Below are positions 43,009 through 50,737 of a stretch of DNA of 64,000 nucleotides, in pieces. The stretch spans positions 749,001 through 813,000 of the forward strand of contig NZ_JAQFIL010000001.1 in assembly GCF_029504655.1 (NCBI RefSeq), written 5' to 3'. How positions within the stretch are numbered: the first letter of the stretch is position 1; every line of letters begins with the position of its first letter. The position numbers were made by a program, and so were the translations under genes. Source of the DNA: Catalinimonas alkaloidigena (lineage in GTDB: Bacteria > Bacteroidota > Bacteroidia > Cytophagales > Cyclobacteriaceae). The notes below the pieces were generated by a model. That model had not been told where the DNA came from and made no database searches. It worked only from the letters and a program-made list of their open reading frames with translations.

Positions 43009-45204
43009 ATGGCCTTTTCTATTCAGCAGATTTTTGAATGTAAATTGTGTTTTTACTGCTCAAAGTTGTTGTTAGTGTTTTTACTTCTGTGTACTTATTC
43101 TTTCCATACTTCTGCGCAGCAGCGGGATTTTACGCTGGAGCAGGTTACTTCTTATCCATTTCCCAATGCACTCACTTCAGGAGGAGAGAACCGGATTGCC
43201 TGGGCTGTAAATGCGCTAGGAAAAAGAAATATCTACGTAGCAGAGGGATCTGATTTTGAAGTCCGCCAACTTACGAATTACCAGCAGGATGATGGACAGG
43301 AATTGTCATCCGTGATCCTCTCACCCGACGGGAAATGGGTCGTGTATATCAGAGGGGGTGATTTCGGCAGCAATTGGGATGATGCCCGTCCGGTAAATCC
43401 CGCTTCTCAGCCAGTACTTCCTAAAGTCCGGTTATGGAGCATCCCTTTTGATGGTGGTGAAACAATATTGTTGGGAGAGGGGATATCGCCTGCCATTTCT
43501 CCCGACAGTAAGCAGGTAGCTTTCATCAAAAACGATCAGGTATGGACAGTACCCGTAGATGGAAGTAAGGAAGCCGAACAGCTTTTTTATGCCCGGGGTG
43601 AGAGCGAATCACCAGTCTGGTCGCCCGATGAGAGTATGCTGGCCTTTACCTCCGACAGAGATGATCATTCTTATGTAGGCATCTTTGAGAATCGTGAAAC
43701 ACCCATACAATGGATAGCCCCTTCCTTTCACTTTGACAGTAACCCAAGCTGGTCACCTGATGGTCAGTCACTGGCATTTATACGACAGCCAATAAGGGCT
43801 GGAAAGCCCGACTCTATCCTGGCGGCAATACCTCGTCCCTGGTCGGTGATGAAAGCAGAAGTAGTTTCTTCCAAAGTGGCTTCGGAGGAAGCGGCTTCGG
43901 AGGAAGTAGAAAAGCTATGGGAATCTCCCCATACGATGCGAGGCTCAGCGCCTACCACACAGGGGAGGTTCAACCTCAATTATGCTGATGGTCATATTAC
44001 TTTTCTGTCTTATCATGATGGCTGGCCTCACCTGTACAGCATAGATGAGCAGGGAGGAGATCCTTTGCTACTTACTCCCGGTGACTATATGGCCGAGTAT
44101 ATTTCACTGTGCCCTGACAAAAAATCCCTGGTGTTTACCGCCAATACCGGCCCCGATGAATTTGATATTGACCGTAGGCATATTGTCAAAGTTTCGGTAG
44201 ATAAGGCAGATGCTCAGGTAATGACGCCCGGTAAAGGCAATGAATGGACCCCGCTGATTACCGGAGATGGTGAAAGTCTCATTTATCTGAGTGCTGGAGC
44301 CAAAAGGCCTCCTCTTCCGGCTGTAATGAATCTGGCGAGTGAAGAACCAGACTTAATTGGTGAAGAACTGATTCCAGCAGATTTCCCTACAGATCAGCTT
44401 GTAGTACCTGAGCAGGTTGTTTTTGATGCTCCCGACGGAAAGCAAATTCATGCTAGCATGTTTAGTACTGAGAATGGCGAGGGGCAGAAACCCGCAGTGA
44501 TTTATGTGCATGGTGGGCCTCCCCGCCAGATGTTGCTGGGTTGGCATTACTCTTCGTATTACTCTAATGCCTATGCGCTAAATCAGTACCTCGCCAGCCA
44601 GGGGTTCGTGGTACTATCGGTAAATTACCGGCTGGGCATTGGCTATGGTTATGAGTTTCACAGGCCTGTAGATGGTGGATCCCGAGGAGCATCAGAATAT
44701 CAGGATGTAAAAGCAGCGGGAGAATGGTTGGCGGAACAGTCATTTGTAGATCCTGACAGAATTGGTATCTATGGTGGCTCCTACGGTGGTTATCTCACGG
44801 CCCTGGCATTGGGACGCGATTCCGACCTCTTCGCCGCGGGAGTAGATATTCATGGCGTACACAATCGTGTAGGGGGACGCTACGCTTTTGATGCTGCTGA
44901 GTATGAGCAGGCTCCTGATTTGCAAGAGGCTATGGATGTAGCCTGGCAATCTTCGCCGGTTTCGGCAGTAGACAGCTGGACATCTCCCGTTTTGATTATT
45001 CACGGAGATGATGATCGTAATGTAAACTTTCATCAGAGTGTAGACCTGGTAGGCAGGTTGATGAAAAAAGATGTGCCTATGGAAACTATCGTGATTGTAG
45101 ACGATACACATCATTTTATGAAGTATGCCAACCAGCACAAGGTAAACGAGGCTGCCGCGGAATACCTCATCAGGAAGTTAGGCGCAGTAAAATCTACTCC
45201 TTAA
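43009..45204 (+). CDS. S9 family prolyl oligopeptidase-like serine peptidase, exported
   Basis: A 731-residue peptidase with a hydrophobic export segment (about 20-37) ending HTSAQQ. The N-terminal part is a beta-propeller with TolB/WD40-like SPDG repeats (LSPDGKWV, ISPDSKQV, WSPDESML, WSPDGQSL). The C-terminal alpha/beta hydrolase domain has S591 in YGGSYGGYL, D669 in HGDDDRNV and His 701/702 in DDTHHF. VIYVHGGPPRQ is the oxyanion-hole strand. Relatives are dipeptidyl or acylaminoacyl peptidases acting on short peptides, which would follow M81 or precede import. A duplicated 15-base unit near 43880 encodes ASEEAASEE in the propeller. Cotranscribed with the M81 gene. Confidence 0.92.
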   Translation: MAFSIQQIFECKLCFYCSKLLLVFLLLCTYSFHTSAQQRDFTLEQVTSYPFPNALTSGGENRIAWAVNALGKRNIYVAEGSDFEVRQLTNYQQDDGQELSSVILSPDGKWVVYIRGGDFGSNWDDARPVNPASQPVLPKVRLWSIPFDGGETILLGEGISPAISPDSKQVAFIKNDQVWTVPVDGSKEAEQLFYARGESESPVWSPDESMLAFTSDRDDHSYVGIFENRETPIQWIAPSFHFDSNPSWSPDGQSLAFIRQPIRAGKPDSILAAIPRPWSVMKAEVVSSKVASEEAASEEVEKLWESPHTMRGSAPTTQGRFNLNYADGHITFLSYHDGWPHLYSIDEQGGDPLLLTPGDYMAEYISLCPDKKSLVFTANTGPDEFDIDRRHIVKVSVDKADAQVMTPGKGNEWTPLITGDGESLIYLSAGAKRPPLPAVMNLASEEPDLIGEELIPADFPTDQLVVPEQVVFDAPDGKQIHASMFSTENGEGQKPAVIYVHGGPPRQMLLGWHYSSYYSNAYALNQYLASQGFVVLSVNYRLGIGYGYEFHRPVDGGSRGASEYQDVKAAGEWLAEQSFVDPDRIGIYGGSYGGYLTALALGRDSDLFAAGVDIHGVHNRVGGRYAFDAAEYEQAPDLQEAMDVAWQSSPVSAVDSWTSPVLIIHGDDDRNVNFHQSVDLVGRLMKKDVPMETIVIVDDTHHFMKYANQHKVNEAAAEYLIRKLGAVKSTP

Positions 45205-45497
45205 GTGATGGATGTAAGCAAGGAGCTTATGGCTAAGGGTTTGCTTTATATTCTTGTACATTTCCAGTTTGTGAAGACACAAGCTGAGGCGCAGAAGCCG
45301 TGGGCCTGCGTCGCACTGGCTCCACAGTCCGATTCAGAAAATGTACCGTAGTATGGATTAGACCAAAAAAATGCTGCTGATTAGACCTGATTTTTATTCT
45401 GGCAAAAATATTTATGGTACTATTGCTTCCTCCTTACTCAAAAAATCATAATAGATTGACCTTGACGGGGTTTTCTTGTAAATGTAATGCTCTACCC
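45205..45497. other. Convergent intergenic region, S9 peptidase and GntR regulator
   Basis: 293 bases. A 47-codon frame (45208-45351) starts 3 bases after the S9 stop but has no recognisable family. GATTAGACC occurs twice, at 45356-45364 and 45379-45387, 23 bases apart. The GC-rich segment near 45290-45320 can form a weak 7-bp hairpin without a T run. No clear terminator was seen for either gene. Confidence 0.45.
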
Positions 45498-46508
45498 TCA
45501 TAGAGACTTACGGATAATCAGTTTGGTGGTATTGGCGACTTTCTTTTTTTTACCGCTAATAATCATTTCAGCTGCTTTTTTACCCATACTGGCAAAGTCA
45601 GTAGTTATTACCGTGATGCCACCTTCCAGTACTTCTTTTACGGGGGTATCATTATAGGAAATGAGGCCAACTTCTCTTCCTAATTGCCAGCCCTTTTCAT
45701 GAGTCAGTTTGATGATTTTGACTTCGTCAATGTCATAAGCGGCGAGGGTGATATAAACGTTATTCTGATGAAAATTTGTGATATCAATGCCATCCACTTC
45801 CTGATGTTTGAAATGATGTTCTTTACAAAACCGCAGGAAGCCTTTTCTTGCACGGGCCAGGTGGAAAAGGGTAGAGGGAGCTACGAGTGTGAGGCAATCG
45901 TATTGTTGGAGCAGTTCATAAGCTTCTTTCAGGGAACGGTAAATGTCATTTTCAAAGTCCTGATATACGCTGGCATACTCCTCACCCATGCTTTTCTCCA
46001 ATGCATCCAGAATAATCAGTTTGTCTGAAGGAATTTTTTGTAGCACGGCTCCTACATCACCCTTTAAATATGTGACTATGACGAAATGGGTATAATTCTG
46101 TAGGTTATTTTCAATCAGTTGCTGAAAAAGCCTGAAATTATGGTGATGGAAGTAGACATCTATTTCTCCGTATTCTATGAGTGTGTCATAGAATGCATGA
46201 TAAAGTTCATCCTTGAAAGTGGTCATTTTATCCAGCATGAAGAATATACGCAGCCCTAATCTGACATCAGTTCTTTGTACATAGTATCCCTTGCGAAAGA
46301 CAGCACGGATAATGCCTTGCTCACTGAGGTAATTCAGCCCTTTAAGTGCTGTTTCCCGGCTCATCTTCATGTTTTTGATGATCTCGTTTACCGAAGGAAG
46401 GCGGTCATCCTGCTTGAGCTTACCTTTCTCGATTTGTTCTATTACCACATCAGCCAGCTGAAGAAACTTAGGTCTAGTAGAGTTCTGGCCTGTATTGGGT
46501 AGTGTCAT
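45498..46508 (-). CDS. GntR-type transcriptional regulator with LacI-like sensor domain
   Basis: A 336-residue regulator. The N-terminal winged helix-turn-helix of the GntR family (about 12-80) shows FLQLADVVIEQIEKGKLKQDDRLPSVNEI and MSRETALKGLNYLSEQGII with GYYV. The C-terminal 250 residues resemble the periplasmic-binding-protein fold of LacI-type regulators, with HFVIVTYLKGD, KLIILDAL and REVGLISYNDTPVKEVLEGGITVITTDFASMGKKAAEMI. This layout (as in AraR) binds sugars. It is divergent from the SSS symporter that opens the PUL operon, so it is the likely regulator of that locus. A tandem pentamer repeat in the shared promoter is a candidate operator. No hybrid two-component or ECF regulator is present. 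Confidence 0.92.
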   Translation of the reverse strand: MTLPNTGQNSTRPKFLQLADVVIEQIEKGKLKQDDRLPSVNEIIKNMKMSRETALKGLNYLSEQGIIRAVFRKGYYVQRTDVRLGLRIFFMLDKMTTFKDELYHAFYDTLIEYGEIDVYFHHHNFRLFQQLIENNLQNYTHFVIVTYLKGDVGAVLQKIPSDKLIILDALEKSMGEEYASVYQDFENDIYRSLKEAYELLQQYDCLTLVAPSTLFHLARARKGFLRFCKEHHFKHQEVDGIDITNFHQNNVYITLAAYDIDEVKIIKLTHEKGWQLGREVGLISYNDTPVKEVLEGGITVITTDFASMGKKAAEMIISGKKKKVANTTKLIIRKSL

Positions 46509-46667
46509 ACTGAAAGACTTGCTGTTGAGATTTTTTAATAGTAAAGCTTGAAATTACTTTCAATAAAATACAATTAAAATAATTCACATAATTTAAAAAT
46601 TTGAATAAAAAATTACAAATATTCAAAAAAACATAAATTCAAAAAGTTTATTTTTTCATTAATGGAT

Positions 46668-46684
46668 AATATTTAATAATATTA
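46668..46684. promoter_or_regulatory. AT-rich AATATT repeat in the PUL promoter
   Basis: AATATT occurs at 46668 and 46678, a period of 10 bases. This resembles the period-11 AATATT pairs at 11.2 and 19.8 kb. Being so AT-rich it may be chance. Confidence 0.25.
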
Positions 46685-46686
46685 CT

Positions 46687-46706
46687 GACCAGACCAAACC
46701 AAACCA
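46687..46706. promoter_or_regulatory. Four tandem pentamers, candidate GntR operator
   Basis: GACCA GACCA AACCA AACCA occupies 46687-46706 without a gap, ending 30 bases before the symporter start. AGACCA is also half of the TGGTCTAGACCA sites bound by some HutC-subfamily GntR regulators. Operator function is inferred from position next to a divergent GntR gene. Confidence 0.4.
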
Positions 46707-46736
46707 GATTTTGCTAAAACAACCTAAATTATATTC

Positions 46737-48425
46737 ATGGAAATATTGGACTACATCGTCATTGCTGTTTTTACCCTGATCATCGTTGGGGCAGGAATGT
46801 CTTTCCGGAATGGTAATGCGAACCTGAAGTCATATTTTGCCGCGGGAGGAGCTGTGCCCTGGCCCATCAGTTCTCTGTCTCTCTTCATGAGTTTCTTTTC
46901 TGCGGGAACATTCGTAGTCTGGGGTTCTATCGCCTATGAATATGGTCTGGTAGCTGTTTCCATACAGCTTACCATGTGTGTGGGTGGATTTTTGGTAGGT
47001 ATGTTTATTGCACCTGCCTGGAGAAAAACAGGAGCACTCACTGCAGCAGAATTTTTAAGAAATCGCCTAAACGCTAAGACGCAGCAATTTTACACCTACC
47101 TGGTGCTCTTTATCTCACTGGGCTATACAGGTGCGTTTCTATATCCGGTAGCCAAGATTATCAATGTTTCTACGGGAATTGACATTAGTAGCTGTATTAT
47201 AGGATTGGGTATACTCATTATTCTCTACACAGCCAGCGGAGGGCTTTGGGCAGTGATTGTTACCGATGTTTTGCAGTTCGTAGTACTAACCGCAGCGGTT
47301 TTGATTGTGGTGCCTTTAGCGATTGATAAAGTAGGAGGGTTTGTAAATTTTCAGGAAAGTGTGCCAGCTGACTTCTTTGCTATTACGCAGGGAGAATACA
47401 GCTGGACTTTTCTAATAGCTTTCAGCATTTACAACGCCATTTTTATTGGTGGCAACTGGGCCTATGTACAGCGCTATACCTCGGTCTCCAGCAACAGGTC
47501 GGCCAAAAAAGTAGGCTACTTATTTAGCTTTCTTTATTTGGTTAGCCCGCTGATCTGGATGCTTCCTCCTATGCTTTACAGAGGAGTGAGCACAGATTTG
47601 AGCGGGTTGGAAAATGAAGGAGCCTATCTTTTGATGTGTCAGGCAGTATTACCAGCCGGTATGATAGGTTTAATGTTGGGAGGGATGATATTTGCCACGG
47701 CCAGTTCAGTAAATACTACGCTCAACCTGGCATCTGCCATATTTACCAATGATTTATTTAAAGTATTTCGTCCCTCGGCCTCCGAAAAAAAGGTGATGCA
47801 GGTAGCCAGATTGGCTACTGTCGTTTTTGGGATAGGTACCATACTGGTAGCGCTGATGGTGCCTGCTGTCGGCGGTATTGTGGAAGTAGTCCTGAGTATT
47901 GGCGCAGTAACGGGTTGCTCCCTCTACGGGCCACCCATCTGGGCGCTCTTTTCCAAAAGACATACCTCTGTTTCCATACTTTCCTGCACCATTCTAAGCT
48001 TAGCTATCAACCTTTTTTTCAAGTTTCTTAGTCCCCTTTTTCTGGATATTACATTAGGCCGTTCTGCTGAGATGCTGTTGGGGGCTATGCTGCCTTTCTT
48101 GCTACTTGCCATCTATGAGGTGTATGCAGTTGTAAAAAGCAGCGTGAGCAAGGAATATCTGAGATATCAGGCGGACTGCCTTGCGAGCAGTAAAATTGCT
48201 GAACAGGAATCGGAGGATGAAGCCTCATTATCAGAAGAAAATCGCTACGGGATTAAAGTCTTGTCTTATACACTTAGCGCTATTGGAATACTGATCGGCA
48301 TACTTGGGGTAATTGCTAACTCTAATGGGTGGCTGGTAGCAGGTATGGGGCTTCTCATCGTGCTGGTAGGCCAATGGCTCAATCAAAAGAAAAAAATGAA
48401 AAATCTTAAATCAGAAAACGCATGA
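46737..48425 (+). CDS. Sodium:solute symporter (SSS family), sugar-type
   Basis: A 562-residue inner-membrane transporter with about 13-14 transmembrane segments. The N-terminal helix region SLSLFMSFFSAGTFVVWGSIAYEYG and the GLWAVIVTDVLQFVVLTAAVLIVVPLA block are typical of the sodium/glucose cotransporter superfamily, and SSVNTTLNLASAIFTNDLF matches the sodium-binding helix 8 region. A hydrophilic loop lies at about 466-500. It would take a monosaccharide or uronate released by the PUL enzymes across the inner membrane. It is the first gene of the PUL operon, and its stop overlaps the FAD oxidoreductase start by 4 bases (ATGA). Confidence 0.93.
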   Translation: MEILDYIVIAVFTLIIVGAGMSFRNGNANLKSYFAAGGAVPWPISSLSLFMSFFSAGTFVVWGSIAYEYGLVAVSIQLTMCVGGFLVGMFIAPAWRKTGALTAAEFLRNRLNAKTQQFYTYLVLFISLGYTGAFLYPVAKIINVSTGIDISSCIIGLGILIILYTASGGLWAVIVTDVLQFVVLTAAVLIVVPLAIDKVGGFVNFQESVPADFFAITQGEYSWTFLIAFSIYNAIFIGGNWAYVQRYTSVSSNRSAKKVGYLFSFLYLVSPLIWMLPPMLYRGVSTDLSGLENEGAYLLMCQAVLPAGMIGLMLGGMIFATASSVNTTLNLASAIFTNDLFKVFRPSASEKKVMQVARLATVVFGIGTILVALMVPAVGGIVEVVLSIGAVTGCSLYGPPIWALFSKRHTSVSILSCTILSLAINLFFKFLSPLFLDITLGRSAEMLLGAMLPFLLLAIYEVYAVVKSSVSKEYLRYQADCLASSKIAEQESEDEASLSEENRYGIKVLSYTLSAIGILIGILGVIANSNGWLVAGMGLLIVLVGQWLNQKKKMKNLKSENA

Positions 48426-50701
48426 TCAGGGAGGGTTTTAAAAGTAAAAGACAGCTCAGGGAAGAGCCTTACTCGGCAGATCTGGTAATCGTAGGAGGAG
48501 GAATGTCGGGAGTGTGCTGTGCGATTACAGCTGCCAGAGAAGGGCTGAAGGTAGTACTGGTTCAGGATCGTCCGGTTTTAGGAGGGAATGCTTCCAGCGA
48601 AGTCCGTCTCTGGATCCTGGGGGCTACTTCTCATATGGGTAACAATAACCGCTGGGCCAGAGAAGGAGGAGTGATTGATGAAATTCTTCTGGAAAATGTC
48701 TACCGGAACAAAGAGGGTAACCCCCTGATGCTGGATACCATTCTGCTGGAGAAAATCAAGCTTGAAGAGAATATCACCTTGCTGCTAAATACGGCAGTGT
48801 ATGAAATTGAAAAAAAGTCAGACAGGGAGATCAAAGCTGTAAAAGCATTTTGTAGTCAAAATTCTACCCAATACCGACTGGAAGCTCCTCTTTTCTGTGA
48901 TGCTTCCGGTGACGGAATAGTGGCCTTTTTGTCGGGTGCTTCTTTTCGTATGGGTGCGGAACCACCTGAAGAGTTTGAGGAAGGGTTTGCCCCTGATGTA
49001 GAAGATTATGGAGAGTTACTGGGCCATTCTATCTATTTCTACACCAAGGACGCTGGCCACCCTGTCAAGTTTCAGGCGCCATCATTTGCCATCAAAGATG
49101 CGGGTGAACTTCCCCGAATCCGCAACTTCCAGTTGCAGGACCACGGTTGTCGCCTTTGGTGGGTAGAGTACGGAGGAAGGATGGATACCATACATCAGGC
49201 AGAAGAAATCAAATGGGAATTATGGAAGGTGGTCTATGGAATTTTTGACTATATCAAAAACAGTGGAGAATTTCCTGAAGCAGAAAATCTGACGTTGGAA
49301 TGGTTAGGTACTATTCCCGGTAAGCGAGAAAGTCGCCGTTTTATCGGGGATTATATCCTCAACCAGAAAGATGTGGTAGAGCAAAGAGAGCATGAAGATG
49401 CGGTAGCGATTGGGGGATGGTCGCTGGATCTGCATCCTGCCGATGGGGTATATAGTGATAAAATGGGCTGTAACCAATGGCACAGCAAGGGTGCTTATCA
49501 GATCCCCTACCGCTGCTACTATAGCAAGGACATCTCAAATCTCTTTCTGGCCGGCCGTATCATTAGTGCTACTCATGTAGCTTTTGGCTCCAGCCGGGTG
49601 ATGGCTACCTGTGCCCATGGCGCGCAGGCGGTAGGCATGGCCGCTTCATTATGTAAAGCATATCAGCTTAAACCTGTTCAAATCTATCAGCAAGGTAAAA
49701 TCAAAGTGCTGCAAAACAAGCTTAACCTGAGGGGACAGAGCATACCTGATACTCCTTTGGAAGGAGAAGAAAATCGCTTGTATAAGGCAAAAATAGAAGC
49801 CTCCAGCACGCTGAATATTCATGAAATTCCATTTGACGGGCCTTGGATGTCGCTGAAGCATGGTGCTGCTCAAATGCTGCCTCTACAGGCCGGACAAAAA
49901 TATCAATTCAGGCTACTTATCAATGCCGAAGAAGTCACTGAGCTAAGCTGTGAACTGAGAGTAAGCAGCAAGGTAAAGAATTATACGCCTGACATCACAC
50001 TCAGCAGTAAAACGCTCTCATTGCATAAAGGTGAGCAGTACCTGGATATCTCTTTTGATAAAACGCTCAAAGAAGATCAATATGCTTTTTTGACATTCCT
50101 CAATCATGAGCATGTACAGTTGAAAGGAAGTCGACAGAGGCTGAGTGGTATCCTTTCAGTATTCAACCACGGAAATAAAGCTGTTTCCAACACAGGAAAG
50201 CAGGAGCCTCCCGAAGCATTAGGCATAGACAGTTTTGAGTTCTGGACACCTATCAGGCGCCCTGAGGGACACAATATAGGCATGCAAATCAGCCCCGGTC
50301 TGGAAGCTTACGGGACTGAACTACTCTTGAATGGTTTTACGCGTCCTTATATAAGAAGCAATGCATGGGTGGCCAATCCGCTGGATACGCATCCCACCTT
50401 ACAGCTACAGTGGACAGAAACTCAGCAGATCCAAAACATTCAACTGCATTTTGATACCGATTTTGATCATCCGCTGGAATCTTCTCTCATGGGACATCCG
50501 GAACATGTAATGCCCTTTTGTGTCAGAGAATATATTCTTAGAGATGAAACAGGAAAGGTAATTCATCATGAAAAAGAAAATCATCAAACCATCAATAATA
50601 TCAGACTTGATCAAGTGATTCAAACTAAAAGCCTGACAATAGAACTGCTGCACCCCTCAGCGGATGTTCCGGCAGGCTTATTTTTTATACATCTAACATA
50701 A
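48422..50701 (+). CDS. FAD-dependent oxidoreductase (PF12831-type) with C-terminal beta-sandwich
   Basis: A 759-residue flavoprotein. The N-terminal FAD-binding motif is ADLVIVGGGMSGVCCAITAAREG, followed by VLGGNASSEVRLWILGA, which is characteristic of the FAD_oxidored family (PF12831) seen in Bacteroidota and Planctomycetes carbohydrate loci. FLAGRIISATHVAFGSSRVMATCAHGAQAVG near 380-415 is the second FAD-contact block. Residues about 595-759 (FTRPYIRSNAWVANPLD, IQNIQLHFDTDFDHPL, VREYILRDETGKVI) look like a discoidin-type F5/8 beta-sandwich. No signal peptide is present, so it is probably cytosolic. It may oxidise a sugar or sugar acid imported by the symporter; the substrate is unknown. Confidence 0.85.
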   Translation: MIREGFKSKRQLREEPYSADLVIVGGGMSGVCCAITAAREGLKVVLVQDRPVLGGNASSEVRLWILGATSHMGNNNRWAREGGVIDEILLENVYRNKEGNPLMLDTILLEKIKLEENITLLLNTAVYEIEKKSDREIKAVKAFCSQNSTQYRLEAPLFCDASGDGIVAFLSGASFRMGAEPPEEFEEGFAPDVEDYGELLGHSIYFYTKDAGHPVKFQAPSFAIKDAGELPRIRNFQLQDHGCRLWWVEYGGRMDTIHQAEEIKWELWKVVYGIFDYIKNSGEFPEAENLTLEWLGTIPGKRESRRFIGDYILNQKDVVEQREHEDAVAIGGWSLDLHPADGVYSDKMGCNQWHSKGAYQIPYRCYYSKDISNLFLAGRIISATHVAFGSSRVMATCAHGAQAVGMAASLCKAYQLKPVQIYQQGKIKVLQNKLNLRGQSIPDTPLEGEENRLYKAKIEASSTLNIHEIPFDGPWMSLKHGAAQMLPLQAGQKYQFRLLINAEEVTELSCELRVSSKVKNYTPDITLSSKTLSLHKGEQYLDISFDKTLKEDQYAFLTFLNHEHVQLKGSRQRLSGILSVFNHGNKAVSNTGKQEPPEALGIDSFEFWTPIRRPEGHNIGMQISPGLEAYGTELLLNGFTRPYIRSNAWVANPLDTHPTLQLQWTETQQIQNIQLHFDTDFDHPLESSLMGHPEHVMPFCVREYILRDETGKVIHHEKENHQTINNIRLDQVIQTKSLTIELLHPSADVPAGLFFIHLT

Positions 50702-50737
50702 AACTAATACACATGTACAACCTAAACATCAGTGCTT

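Noticed and set aside
43870..43905. Duplicated 15-base unit in the S9 propeller (ASEEAASEE)
   Set aside because: Only two copies; an ordinary local duplication, noted in the gene entry.
45208..45351. 47-codon frame just after the S9 peptidase stop
   Set aside because: Position 3 bases after the stop is suggestive, but the sequence has no known motif and may be chance. Conservation in relatives would be needed.
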